Shown: positions 17,080 through 26,572, counted from the first letter of the stretch. The stretch is DNA of 64,000 nt from Erysipelotrichaceae bacterium (GCA_017419165.1 JAFOLW010000048.1:1-64000), one strand, 5' to 3'. The notes: generated by a model not told the origin, from the sequence alone. A program made the numbers and translations.

Positions 17080-19257
17080 ATGAGCGAGAAGATAAAACGA
17101 CCGATCAAAAAAGGATATGCCAAAGTGCCCGTCTTCATACAGATGGAGGCTTTGGAATGCGGCGCGAGCTGTCTGACGATGATCCTGGCATATTACGGCA
17201 AGTGGATGCCGCCGGAACAGGTACGGGTGGACTGCGGTGTCTCCCGGGACGGTTCCAATGCCAAGAACCTCCTCAAGGCCGCCAGGAATTACGGCCTGAA
17301 TGCGAACGGTTACCGCTTCGAACCGGAAAGTCTCAGGAACGAAGGGACCTTCCCGTGCATCGTCCACTGGGATTTCAATCATTTCGTCGTCTGTGACGGT
17401 TTCAAAGGCAACAAGGTGATGATCAACGATCCGGCCAGAGGCCGCATCAAGATCACGATGGAAGAGTTCGACCGCAGCTTTACCGGCATCGCACTGCTGA
17501 TGGAGCCGGCAGAAGGATTCGAGCCGGGCGGAAAGCGCAAGTCCGTCCTGGCGTTTGCGGCGAAGCGCCTGCAGGGTTCCAAAGCGGCCGTCATTTTCGT
17601 CATGGCGACCAGCATCATCTCCTATCTGTTTTCGATCATCGATCCGGTGATGTCGCAGATCTTCATCGACCGCCTGCTTTCGGGAAGGAACAGGGAATGG
17701 CTGCTGCCGTTCATCGCGGTCATGTCGTTCCTGGCGGTCCTTCAGATCCTGGTGCGGCTGATCTCGGCCTTATATTCCCTCAAGATCGACGGCAAGATGT
17801 CGGTCGTGGGATCTTCTTCCTACATGTGGACCCTTCTGAAGAAGCCGATGGAATTCTTCTCACAAAGGATGACCGGCGATCTGCTGCGAAGGAAGGACAC
17901 CAATGAGACCATCTCCCAGACTTTGGTCAATGTTCTGGCGCCGTTATTTCTCAACGGAGCGATGTTGATCTTCTATCTGGGCGTCATGATCAATAAATCA
18001 CTGCTGCTGACGGCGATCGGCGTGACGACGCTGTTAGTCAACCTGCTGGCGTCCAATTACATCTCGATGAAGCGCGTCGATCTGATGCGCATACAGCTGC
18101 GCGATGCGGGCAATCTTTCTTCCACCTTGATCAACGGCATCTCGATGATCGAAACGATCAAGGCATCCGGTGCCGAGAGCGGCTACTTCCGCAAGTGGGC
18201 CGGTTATCAGGCTTCGGTCAACAGCCAGAGCGTCTCTTACGGCAAACAGGACGCCTATCTCAATCTGATCCCGTCGATCCTGTCGATGCTGGCGGAATAT
18301 GCCGTCCTCTTCCTTGGCGTCATGTTTACGATGCGCGGTGAATTCTCGCTGGGTTCCGTCATGATGTTCCAGGGAGTTTTGAATGCCTTCATGGCACCGG
18401 CGATGTCTCTGGTCAATGCTTCCCAGACCATCCAGGAGATGCGCACCGATATGGAAAGGATCGAGGATGTCATGAATTATCCCGACGATCCTTATGTCAG
18501 AGAACAGCGGGTCGCCGAAGGAGAAAGCTACCGGAAGCTATCCGGCAACATCGAACTGAAGAACGTCACGTTCGGTTATTCGAGACTGGCCGAACCGCTG
18601 ATCCGCGATTTTTCGATGACCATCAAACAAGGATCACGCGTCGCTTTCGTCGGCGCTTCCGGCTGCGGAAAATCCACACTGGCCAAGCTGATCTCCGGCT
18701 TGCAGAAACCGTGGAGCGGTGAGATCCTTTTTGACGGAAAACACATCGATGAGATCGACCGCGGTGTTTTTACCGGTTCGCTGGCGGTCGTCGATCAGAA
18801 CATCATCTTATTTGAAGACAGCATAGCCGAAAACATCAAGCTGTGGGATGAGACCATCGAAGATTTCGAGATGATCCTGGCAGCCAACGATGCACAGATC
18901 CACGAAGATATCATGAAACGTGAGGGCGGCTACCGCCGTAAGCTTGCCGAAGGCGGCAAGGACTTTTCCGGCGGCCAGCGGCAGCGGATCGAGATCGCCC
19001 GGGCACTGGCGCAGGATCCGACGATCATCATCCTGGATGAAGCGACATCGGCTCTGGATGCCAAGACCGAATACGAAGTGGTCAAGGCGATCAAAGACCG
19101 CGGCATCACCTGCATCGTAATCGCCCACCGTCTTTCGACGATCCGCGACTGCGACGAGATCGTCGTTCTGGATCACGGCATGGTGGCGGAACGCGGCACA
19201 CACGAAGAGCTTTACGCAAGGAACGGCTTGTATGCCGAACTTGTTTCGAATGAATAG
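17080..19257 (+). CDS. Peptidase-ABC exporter, NHLP bacteriocin type
   Basis: 725 residues. An N-terminal C39 cysteine peptidase domain has Gln21, Cys27 (LECGASC), His101 (FNHFVV) and Asp117 (NDPARG), so it looks active. Then come six membrane helices (about 160-440) and an ABC ATPase with Walker A GASGCGKSTL, signature FSGGQRQRI and Walker B IIILDEATSALD. Such proteins cut a double-Gly leader and export the mature peptide across the membrane. Length and layout fit the NHLP family peptidase/permease/ATPase subunit. The ATG at 17080 is chosen; a GTG lies 6 bases earlier. No substrate peptide gene is seen nearby. Confidence 0.9.
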   Translation: MSEKIKRPIKKGYAKVPVFIQMEALECGASCLTMILAYYGKWMPPEQVRVDCGVSRDGSNAKNLLKAARNYGLNANGYRFEPESLRNEGTFPCIVHWDFNHFVVCDGFKGNKVMINDPARGRIKITMEEFDRSFTGIALLMEPAEGFEPGGKRKSVLAFAAKRLQGSKAAVIFVMATSIISYLFSIIDPVMSQIFIDRLLSGRNREWLLPFIAVMSFLAVLQILVRLISALYSLKIDGKMSVVGSSSYMWTLLKKPMEFFSQRMTGDLLRRKDTNETISQTLVNVLAPLFLNGAMLIFYLGVMINKSLLLTAIGVTTLLVNLLASNYISMKRVDLMRIQLRDAGNLSSTLINGISMIETIKASGAESGYFRKWAGYQASVNSQSVSYGKQDAYLNLIPSILSMLAEYAVLFLGVMFTMRGEFSLGSVMMFQGVLNAFMAPAMSLVNASQTIQEMRTDMERIEDVMNYPDDPYVREQRVAEGESYRKLSGNIELKNVTFGYSRLAEPLIRDFSMTIKQGSRVAFVGASGCGKSTLAKLISGLQKPWSGEILFDGKHIDEIDRGVFTGSLAVVDQNIILFEDSIAENIKLWDETIEDFEMILAANDAQIHEDIMKREGGYRRKLAEGGKDFSGGQRQRIEIARALAQDPTIIILDEATSALDAKTEYEVVKAIKDRGITCIVIAHRLSTIRDCDEIVVLDHGMVAERGTHEELYARNGLYAELVSNE

Positions 19258-19268
19258 AAAGGAGTCGC

Positions 19269-21476
19269 ATGGGCTGGTTTGATGAACAGATAAAGACCCG
19301 CAAACTGTCGGATCAGGAGATCCTGGAAGACTCCTTTATGAAACTGGCGTCGGCCGTTTTAGGCACGCGCATTTCCCAGAAGTCGCAGTCTCAGCGCTAT
19401 CCGACCAAGGAAGCGATCGATGACATCCTGAAGTTTTATCATCTCAAGCCGGCAGAGATCGACGAAGAGATGAAACAGATCGTCGATCAGCTGGATACGT
19501 TTTTGAGGCCGCACGGCATCATGTACCGCTCCGTCCGTCTGAAGAAGGGTTTCTATAAGGATTCCATCGGTCCGATCCTGGCACTGGACAAGGAGACGCA
19601 GAAAGCGGTCGCTCTGCTGCCGGGTGCCTTCTCCGGCTACGCTTTCGAAGATCCGGCGAGCGGAAGAAAAGAAAAAGTCAAGGCAGGAAACGAAGGCCGT
19701 TTTGAAGAAGATGCCTACTGTTTCTACCGGCCTCTGCCGTTGAAGAAACTGAATGTTGCCGATCTGCTTCTGTATATGAAAGACTGCATCGCAATCAATG
19801 ATTTTATCTATATCGGTCTGATGTCTCTGGCCGTGACGCTTTCGGGCATGTTGATCACGTATCTGACCAATCTGCTGACCGGTCCGGTCTTGCGGAGCGG
19901 TGATTTGTCCGCTTTGTATGCAGCCATGTTTTTCATGATCTGTGCGGGGATCTCCTCCAGGCTGGTCTCGATCCTGAATGCGCAGATCAACTCGCGCTTG
20001 AGCATGAAGACTTCCCTCAGCGTGCAGGCGGCCGTCATGATGCGGATCCTGTCTCTGCCGGCGTCCTTCTTCCGCAAGTACTCGTCCGGCGAATTGTTCA
20101 AACGTTCCTCGAGCATCAGTCAGCTCTGCGATATGCTGCTGAGTTCGGTCTTTACCGGCGGCATAGCTTCTTTGATGTCCTTGCTGTATGTCGGCCAGAT
20201 CTTCAAATATGCGCCGAAGCTCGTCGGTCCTTCGCTGCTCATCGTCTTCCTGACGGTCGGCCTATCGGTGATCACCGGTCTCGTACAGGTCTCCGTCAGC
20301 AAGCACCGCATGGAACTTTCGGCCAAGGAGTCCGGCATGTCCTTCTCTCTTCTTTCCGGCATCCAAAAGATCCGGGTATCGGGCAGCGAGAAGCGGGCAT
20401 TCGCCAGGTGGGCGGACGTCTATGCAAAGCAGGCGGCCTATTCCTACGATCCGCCGTTCCTCATCCGTTTCAAGAACGTCATCACATTGGCGGTCTCCCT
20501 GTTCGGAACGATCCGTCTGTATCATCTTGCGGTGACTTCGGGCATGGATGCACCGTCGTATTTTGCCTTCAATTCCGCCTATGCGATGGTCATGGGCACC
20601 TTCTCTTCACTGGCCCAGCTCCTGATGAGCTTCGCACAGATCTCACCGGTCCTGGAGATGGCCAAGCCGATCCTGAACGAAGTACCGGAAGCGGCGGAAG
20701 ACAAGGAAGTGATCAAGTCGCTCTCGGGCAACATCGAGATGAGCCACGTTTCTTTCCGTTATGAAGACAGTCAGGACTACGTGATCGATGATCTTTCGCT
20801 CAACATCAAAGCCGGTGACTATGTCGCGATCGTCGGCAAGACCGGCTGCGGCAAGTCGACGCTGATCCGTCTGCTGCTGGGCTTTGAGACCCCGGAAAAA
20901 GGAGCGGTCTATTACGACAAGAAAGATCTGCGCAAGATCGATCCGGTCTCCCTCAGAAAGAAGATCGGTACCGTCACGCAGAACGGCGATCTGTTCAGCG
21001 GCGACATCTATTCCAATATCGCCATCTGTGCTCCGGGTCTGCCGATGGATGAAGCGTGGAAGGCGGCGGAGGCGGCCGGGATCGCCGAAGACATCAAGGC
21101 AATGCCGATGGGCATGTTCACGATGATCTCGGAAGGAGCCAGGGATATCTCCGGCGGTCAGAAACAGCGTCTGATGATCGCAAGGGCGATCGCACCGAAA
21201 CCGCGGATCCTGATCTTCGATGAGGCGACTTCCGCTTTGGACAACAAGACCCAGAAGCAGGTCTCCGAGGCACTCGATCAGCTCAAGTGCACCCGCATCG
21301 TCATCGCTCACCGTCTTTCCACGATCCGCCACTGCAACAGGATCTTGCTGCTGGAAGGCGGGAAGATCATCGATGAAGGTACCTATGAGGAACTGATCGA
21401 AAGAAGTCCGTTCTTTGCCGAACTCGTGGAGCGCCAAAGGCTCGATCTCCCGACACAAGAGGTTTCCGAAACATAA
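19269..21476 (+). CDS. Second ABC permease/ATPase of the NHLP-type exporter
   Basis: 735 residues. The first 165 residues are a soluble region unlike a C39 peptidase and without its Cys/His pair, as in the second ABC subunit of NHLP bacteriocin systems. Membrane helices span about 175-460, then an ABC ATPase with Walker A GKTGCGKSTL, signature ISGGQKQRL and Walker B ILIFDEATSALD. It probably pairs with the upstream peptidase-ABC protein as a heterodimer. AAAGGAG precedes the ATG, 11 bases after the previous stop. The operon ends at a clear terminator. Confidence 0.9.
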   Translation: MGWFDEQIKTRKLSDQEILEDSFMKLASAVLGTRISQKSQSQRYPTKEAIDDILKFYHLKPAEIDEEMKQIVDQLDTFLRPHGIMYRSVRLKKGFYKDSIGPILALDKETQKAVALLPGAFSGYAFEDPASGRKEKVKAGNEGRFEEDAYCFYRPLPLKKLNVADLLLYMKDCIAINDFIYIGLMSLAVTLSGMLITYLTNLLTGPVLRSGDLSALYAAMFFMICAGISSRLVSILNAQINSRLSMKTSLSVQAAVMMRILSLPASFFRKYSSGELFKRSSSISQLCDMLLSSVFTGGIASLMSLLYVGQIFKYAPKLVGPSLLIVFLTVGLSVITGLVQVSVSKHRMELSAKESGMSFSLLSGIQKIRVSGSEKRAFARWADVYAKQAAYSYDPPFLIRFKNVITLAVSLFGTIRLYHLAVTSGMDAPSYFAFNSAYAMVMGTFSSLAQLLMSFAQISPVLEMAKPILNEVPEAAEDKEVIKSLSGNIEMSHVSFRYEDSQDYVIDDLSLNIKAGDYVAIVGKTGCGKSTLIRLLLGFETPEKGAVYYDKKDLRKIDPVSLRKKIGTVTQNGDLFSGDIYSNIAICAPGLPMDEAWKAAEAAGIAEDIKAMPMGMFTMISEGARDISGGQKQRLMIARAIAPKPRILIFDEATSALDNKTQKQVSEALDQLKCTRIVIAHRLSTIRHCNRILLLEGGKIIDEGTYEELIERSPFFAELVERQRLDLPTQEVSET

Positions 21477-21482
21477 GACAGA

Positions 21483-21504
21483 AAAGCTCCGCAGGGAGCT
21501 TTTT
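21483..21504 (+). terminator. Terminator of the exporter operon
   Basis: Arms AAAGCTCC (21483-21490) and GGAGCTTT (21495-21502) with a GCAG loop and a T run. Confidence 0.9.
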
Positions 21505-21600
21505 GTGAGCTTGTTACAAATCCGCAACAATTGTCATCATCGTATTCACATAAAATATGAGAAGATAAAAGAAAGAAGAGGCAGATCAATGAAAGAGCCT

Positions 21601-21628
21601 CCCGGTCTGAGAAGACGGGAAGATTTTT
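21601..21628 (+). terminator. Leader hairpin with T run, possible attenuator
   Basis: CCCG-G-TCT and AGA-CGGG (21601-21619) pair with one bulged G around a GAGA loop, and TTTTT follows at 21624-21628. It lies between the exporter terminator and the ATG at 21656, inside the presumed leader of the next gene, so it could attenuate that gene or be a second terminator. Confidence 0.4.
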
Positions 21629-21655
21629 GTCGTTTCTATATAAGGGGGAAGATGT

Positions 21656-23482
21656 ATGAAAAAGATCTTGATCAGATTCTTTATCCTGTTAGTCACCTTC
21701 ACATGTTTTTCTTATGCGATCTACTTTGAAAAGGATGAAGAAGAACACATCTTCCATGTCCATGTCCATGAAGTCTATGCGATCGCTCCCGGGGATGTGA
21801 TGGGGACCTGTCCGACAGAAGGCTGCGGCGGAACACTTGTTATTGTGGAAGCGATACAGCCGGAGAATTGCACGACACCGGGATTTTATTATGTGCAATG
21901 TAATAATTACTGCGGATATATGACGGAAGGGGAGATCCCGGCTCCCGGTCATTCCTACGTTTCTTCAACGATATCGGAAGCGACATGCACCAGAGAAGGA
22001 ACGATACGGCATACCTGTTCCGTCTGCGGAGCCAACTATGATTCTTCGACATCGGCTCTCGGCCATGACTACAGAGAAACGGTCGTGTCGGCCGCGACTT
22101 GTACAAGCAGCGGGCTTCTTTCTTATGAATGCAGCCGCTGCGGCGACTCCTACACCAGAGAGACTGCAGCTTTAGGTCATGATTACAGGTCCAAAGTGAC
22201 GAAAGAAGCCACTTGCACAGAGGACGGTGTGCGTACCTACACCTGCTCCAGATGTAACGACAGGTATACCCGCAAGATCGAAGCTCTCGGTCATGACATC
22301 GAATACGAAGAAAAGGAAGCGACCTGCACGGAAGCCGGCTACAAGAAAGGTGTCTGCAAGCGCTGTAAGGAAGAGATCAAAGAGGTCTATCCGGCTCTCG
22401 GTCATGACGTCAAGGAATACAAGAGGGTAAAAGAACCGACCTGCACGGAAGACGGAAGGCTCGAAGGCGTCTGTGAACGCTGCGGTGAGACGCAAAGCAG
22501 TGTATTGCCGAAGCTGGGTCACAAGTATCCGGAGGAATGGACCGTGGAGAAAGAGCCGACGTATTTTGCGGACGGTCTTGAGTATAAACTCTGTTCGGCC
22601 TGCGGCGACCGCATCGAACAGATCATACCGCACAAGGATCCCACACCGATCATCGTGGGAGGCGGCGGAGCAGCCGTTGCGGCGGCTGCCGGTATCTTCT
22701 TATATATGAAGAAGTTCTCCAAGCTCGCCAGGAAAGGCGAGAAAATGCCAAAGGAAAAGATCGAACAGGAATTCGAAGACAAGAGCGTCCTGTATTGCGG
22801 AAGCGATGAGAGTTTATTGAAGACGCTCAAGTCAAAGAAGTTTTTGGAAGTCACGACCTGTGAGAAAGAAGAGCTGGAAGAGACGGCGGCGGAAACGGAA
22901 GCGGATCTGCTGATCGTCGATGTGCATGATGACGAGAGTTTCGATGCGCTGATCCGGCTGAAAGATGAGACATTGCCGAAACAGACGATCGGCATCGTTG
23001 CCGGCGAGGAATACTACAAGGAAAACAAGGCGAAGCTCGATTCCTTCAAGGAAGACAAGACGATCCTCGATTATGTGAAGTTCGATGCGAGTGCCTATGA
23101 GATCCTGGTCAAACTGGTCCTGCCGGTACTGAAGCCGGATCTGAAATCGGATGAGGCTCTCACCAATATCGGTGCGGTGGCGGATGCCTTGGGCATCCCT
23201 GGCATCTCAACTCTGATCGATGTCTACGTCAACGGCAGAGACATCAAGGCGACGGTCGAAGAGGGAGAGCTTTCCGTAAGCTCGACGGCGACGGTCATCG
23301 CCGATATCGCTTCGATCCTGGGTCTGGATACGGTAGCCAGCGTGGCAGGCCTGGTGGATGATGTGGATTCCATCAAGGCGGCAGCGGACAAGGAGGCCGG
23401 CGCCAATGAGCGCAAGTACGGCGTGGAAGGTGCCAAGGATATCGTCGATGTCGTGTCCGACATCATAAACAAGGATGAATGA
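21656..23482 (+). CDS. Membrane protein with Cys-repeat ectodomain and receiver-like domain
   Basis: 608 residues. An N-terminal signal or anchor helix (about 4-24) and a His-rich stretch lead into six tandem repeats of about 37 residues, each of the form GHDY...ATCTEDG...TCSRCGD...AL; the sixth lacks its first Cys. A Gly/Ala-rich membrane helix follows near residues 337-357, then a cytoplasmic domain that looks like a response-regulator receiver (LLIVDVHDDES as the Asp strand, DYVKFDASAYEIL as the last strand) but lacks the usual acidic pair. The last 110 residues are unassigned, with Ala/Val/Asp-rich helices. GGGGGAAG-type ribosome site. Such Cys repeats occur on surface proteins of gut Firmicutes; combination with a receiver-like domain is unusual. 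Function unknown. Confidence 0.85.
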   Translation: MKKILIRFFILLVTFTCFSYAIYFEKDEEEHIFHVHVHEVYAIAPGDVMGTCPTEGCGGTLVIVEAIQPENCTTPGFYYVQCNNYCGYMTEGEIPAPGHSYVSSTISEATCTREGTIRHTCSVCGANYDSSTSALGHDYRETVVSAATCTSSGLLSYECSRCGDSYTRETAALGHDYRSKVTKEATCTEDGVRTYTCSRCNDRYTRKIEALGHDIEYEEKEATCTEAGYKKGVCKRCKEEIKEVYPALGHDVKEYKRVKEPTCTEDGRLEGVCERCGETQSSVLPKLGHKYPEEWTVEKEPTYFADGLEYKLCSACGDRIEQIIPHKDPTPIIVGGGGAAVAAAAGIFLYMKKFSKLARKGEKMPKEKIEQEFEDKSVLYCGSDESLLKTLKSKKFLEVTTCEKEELEETAAETEADLLIVDVHDDESFDALIRLKDETLPKQTIGIVAGEEYYKENKAKLDSFKEDKTILDYVKFDASAYEILVKLVLPVLKPDLKSDEALTNIGAVADALGIPGISTLIDVYVNGRDIKATVEEGELSVSSTATVIADIASILGLDTVASVAGLVDDVDSIKAAADKEAGANERKYGVEGAKDIVDVVSDIINKDE

Positions 23483-23485
23483 AGG

Positions 23486-23511
23486 CGGTGAGCGGAAAGC
23501 TCACCGTTTTT
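23486..23511 (+). terminator. Terminator of the Cys-repeat protein gene
   Basis: Eight-base arms CGGTGAGC (23486-23493) and GCTCACCG (23499-23506) followed by TTTTT. Confidence 0.92.
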
Positions 23512-23515
23512 GTTA

Positions 23516-23521
23516 TACAAT
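23516..23521 (+). promoter_or_regulatory. -10 box of the AI-2E family gene, leaderless type
   Basis: TACAAT (within TATACAAT) eight bases before the ATG at 23530, immediately behind the terminator of the previous gene. No ribosome site fits between them, so the mRNA is probably leaderless. Confidence 0.5.
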
Positions 23522-23529
23522 GGTCATAT

Positions 23530-24654
23530 ATGGAAAAACTATTCAAATACCTTTATGACAAGAAGTATATCAAGATCTCCGTTTACTGCATCGGCAGCGT
23601 CCTGATCGCTTTTGCCTTAGGCATACTCATATTCAACGTTTTCACGTCTTTGGGTCCGGCTTTCTCCTTCCTGAAAGCGATCCTGTCACCGCTGATCTTA
23701 GGCGTCGTGCTGGCGTATATCCTGGATCCTCTGGTCGCATGGATCTCGAAGAAAGTCTTCTTCAAGGTCAAGAGCCGGAAAAAACGCCGGGCTTACAGCG
23801 TGGCCGTGACGTTCATGATCGTCGCCGCAGCCGTTGCTTTGATCCTGAGCATCCTGATCGTGACGGTGACCCGATCCGTCTCTTCGATCGATCTCAACGA
23901 CTTGTGGGCTTATGTGCAGTCGCTGGAAACGGATTTTTCCAAATTCTGGAAGATCGTGGAAAACAAACTGGCCGACTTCAATATCAGTCTCGGCAGTTTC
24001 GGCAAGACGGCATCGAAGGTCTTCAACGATGTCTCTTCCGCTTTGTCGACTTTATTGTTCGCCAATATCTTTGCGGTCTACTTCCTGCTGGATTCCAAGA
24101 TCCGCAAATACATGCAGATGCTGCTGGAACTGTTCGTATCGGAAGAAAGAAGAGAGAAGCTTTCGAAGTTTGCCGAGGATGCCGACAAGGTCTTTTCCGG
24201 CTATATCCGCGGACAGTCGATCGATGCGCTGCTGATCGGGATCATGGTGGCGGTCTCCTTGCTGATCGCGGGGATCCCCTACGCGGTGGTCATCGGTCTG
24301 CTGACCGGTATCGGCAATCTGATCCCTTATGTCGGACCGTTCGTCGGCTTCGGTTCTTTGATCATCATCTGTATCTCGGAAGGCTCTCTGGCTCATCTGC
24401 TGACCGGTGTGCTCATTCTGGCGGTCGTCATGGCGATCGACGGCAACATCATCAATCCGCGTCTTCTGTCCGATAACGTCGAGATCCATCCGATCCTGGT
24501 CATCGTGGCGCTGATCGCCGGCAGCCAGATCGGCGGGATCGTGGGCATGCTGGTGGCGGTACCGGTCGCAGCGCTGATCAAGCTGCAGTTCGACACCTAC
24601 GTCGAGAGAAGAAAACTGGAAAGTGAAGAAGAAAAAAAGCCGGATCAGAAATGA
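23530..24654 (+). CDS. AI-2E family transporter
   Basis: 374 residues with about eight membrane helices. The family pattern is clear: paired N-terminal helices, GVVLAYILDPLVAWI, a central cytoplasmic region, then FSGYIRGQSIDALLIGIMV and the C-terminal GIGNLIPYVGPFVGFG, DGNIINPRLLSD and GGIVGMLVAVPVAA motifs. Members export or move small molecules or sodium; the AI-2 name comes from one member and need not hold here. The start at 23530 is preferred over the earlier 23479 codon because a terminator and a -10 box lie between them. The gene stands alone and is ended by a terminator. Confidence 0.93.
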   Translation: MEKLFKYLYDKKYIKISVYCIGSVLIAFALGILIFNVFTSLGPAFSFLKAILSPLILGVVLAYILDPLVAWISKKVFFKVKSRKKRRAYSVAVTFMIVAAAVALILSILIVTVTRSVSSIDLNDLWAYVQSLETDFSKFWKIVENKLADFNISLGSFGKTASKVFNDVSSALSTLLFANIFAVYFLLDSKIRKYMQMLLELFVSEERREKLSKFAEDADKVFSGYIRGQSIDALLIGIMVAVSLLIAGIPYAVVIGLLTGIGNLIPYVGPFVGFGSLIIICISEGSLAHLLTGVLILAVVMAIDGNIINPRLLSDNVEIHPILVIVALIAGSQIGGIVGMLVAVPVAALIKLQFDTYVERRKLESEEEKKPDQK

Positions 24655-24667
24655 CCCGGCCGTTTTG
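24639..24667 (+). terminator. Terminator of the AI-2E family gene
   Basis: GCCGG (24639-24643) and CCGGC (24656-24660), extended by TC/GA, followed by TTTT. The stem includes the stop codon region. No gene is seen in 24668-24781. Confidence 0.75.
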
Positions 24668-24781
24668 TCATAGATCGGGTTTTCATGCGGAAATGTTTTC
24701 GACAATGTTTGAAGACCCGGAAAGAAAACTCTGACAGCGGAAAAGGATCTGAAGAGAATCGATCCATGAAGGGAGAAGACC

Positions 24782-26545
24782 GTGTTCAGTGAAAGGGAAC
24801 TGATCCTGCTGGCTATATTGTCAGGCAGGGAAGAATGGATGCCGGGCAAGGCTCTGGCGGAAATGCTGGAAGTGGGAAACCGGACCTTGCAAAGCGAGGT
24901 CGCGACGATCAATGCGATCCTCTCGAAGCACTCTCTTTCAAGCAGGATCGCTTCCAATAACCGTTTGGGATACCGGTTGGAAGGAAACCGCGATCAGATC
25001 AGGAAATACGTCAGCGAAAAAGGAGTCGATCCCGCAAGGGATGCTTTTGAAAGCGCCAATAACATACTCACAGTCCTCTTGTACGAGAGGGACTACATCA
25101 CCCTCAACGAGATCGCCGAGAAGACTTTTCTGGCGGCTTCTTCCGTTAGTTTCAATCTTGAAAAAGTCAGGAAGATGATCGGCAGGACGAAGGATGCAAA
25201 GCTGCTTGTCCACCCGCGGAAGGGCTATAAGCTGGAGGCGGAAGAATATCTTAAGCGGATGCTGAGCGTCAATGCGCTGTCTGATGAGATCTCGGAAACG
25301 GGCAGACTTTATCCGGAGGTCGTCGAAGGTTATGAGATCCTTGATGAAGTTAAGAAGATCCTGATCTCGGTCTTCGTTCCCGAGCAGTATATCGTCGAAG
25401 GCAAGGCCTTTGATGCCTTCTCCCGTTATTGTGCCTTTTCAATGACGAGACAGCTCAACGGTTTTCTTCTTGATCCGGTGAAGGAAGATCATAAGATCGG
25501 CGAAACGATCGAAAAGATCGCCGCTTCTTTTGCAAAGGAGTTCAATTACGGATTTTCGAAAGAAGAACTGTACCTTCTCGATGACCGCCTTGAGGAGCTC
25601 AATGTCATCGGGACAGCCAAGAAGGACTACCCGGAAACAGAGAAACAGATCAGGGATTTTTTCAATGTCGTCGAAGAAGAGACGGGACTGATCATGAAAG
25701 CCGATGAAGACTATCTGAAGAGGATGTCAGAGCACCTCTATCGGATGAACCGGCGGGTCGATGTCGGCAATTATCTCAGGACCAAGGACCCTGAAAGCAT
25801 TGAGAAACAATACCCGGTGGCTTTGCATCTGCTCAGGACATGCTTCCGCAAGGTCTTCCGTGAAGTCATTCCGGGAAACGAGGAAAGACTGCTGGTTCCT
25901 TACATATCCGCGCTTCTGACAAGTCCGGGACTGAAGGTCGATATCCGCATCATTTCCGACCAGCCGGTCGGCGAGATCTACCGCTTCCGCATGAATCTTT
26001 ATGAGACTTACGGTCCGCTGATCGGAAGGATCCGGATCTTTCCGACCTACCTCTATGAGGAACGTTTCCTGAATACGGATAAGGATGCCATCTGGCTGAC
26101 CAGCGAAGAGGAACTGGTCTTTCGGCACAAGGAACTGACGTATATCGATCTCTATAAGGAACAGTATCAGAACAGCCTGATCTCCGGGATGATCCTGGAG
26201 CGCAGCGAAGAGATGAAAGAGAGGATCTTTTCCGCCTTTGAGAAAGAATTCAAGGAAGAAGAGACGGTCTTTGAAAAGAAGGCAGCCGGTTATGAGGAGG
26301 TGCTGACTTCTCTGACCGGAGAAGAAAGGCTCCTTGATACGAGCACATCTATCATCGATAACGGCACATTGCTGGTGATCTCCCACGGAGGGAAGGATCA
26401 CATCCGGAAAAGGATCCGTTTGGAAGAACCGCTGGAGCACGGGGGCAGGATCATCGGTGAGATCCTTTATTTCAGGATCGGACGCAGAGAAGATGCCGCG
26501 AGATTCTGTGAGTATATCAGAAAGACCGTCAACAAGCGGAACTGA
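24782..26545 (+). CDS. PRD-type transcriptional regulator of a PTS locus
   Basis: 587 residues. Two helix-turn-helix parts at the N-terminus (GKALAEMLEVGNRTLQSEV and LNEIAEKTFLAASSVSFNLEKV) are followed by regulatory regions in the place of the PRD domains (about 170-390). Weakly conserved EIIB- and EIIA-like parts follow; the last 120 residues match an EIIA fold only loosely, with SHGG where the active His motif would be. Such proteins activate or antiterminate PTS genes according to phosphorylation. It lies 100 bases before an EIIBC gene and is likely its regulator. It starts with GTG after GGGAGAAG. The missing clear EIIA His may mean altered signalling. Confidence 0.8.
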   Translation: MFSERELILLAILSGREEWMPGKALAEMLEVGNRTLQSEVATINAILSKHSLSSRIASNNRLGYRLEGNRDQIRKYVSEKGVDPARDAFESANNILTVLLYERDYITLNEIAEKTFLAASSVSFNLEKVRKMIGRTKDAKLLVHPRKGYKLEAEEYLKRMLSVNALSDEISETGRLYPEVVEGYEILDEVKKILISVFVPEQYIVEGKAFDAFSRYCAFSMTRQLNGFLLDPVKEDHKIGETIEKIAASFAKEFNYGFSKEELYLLDDRLEELNVIGTAKKDYPETEKQIRDFFNVVEEETGLIMKADEDYLKRMSEHLYRMNRRVDVGNYLRTKDPESIEKQYPVALHLLRTCFRKVFREVIPGNEERLLVPYISALLTSPGLKVDIRIISDQPVGEIYRFRMNLYETYGPLIGRIRIFPTYLYEERFLNTDKDAIWLTSEEELVFRHKELTYIDLYKEQYQNSLISGMILERSEEMKERIFSAFEKEFKEEETVFEKKAAGYEEVLTSLTGEERLLDTSTSIIDNGTLLVISHGGKDHIRKRIRLEEPLEHGGRIIGEILYFRIGRREDAARFCEYIRKTVNKRN

Positions 26546-26572
26546 TCGTTCCGGTCACTTGCGGGATTAATT

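Noticed and set aside
21477-21655. Exporter precursor peptide in the leader of the Cys-repeat gene
   Set aside because: A short frame at 21590 has no double-Gly leader and overlaps the hairpin; not convincing.
21930-22640. Regular repeats suggesting a CRISPR array
   Set aside because: The repeats are protein-level Cys units inside one open frame; the DNA copies differ too much and there are no spacers.
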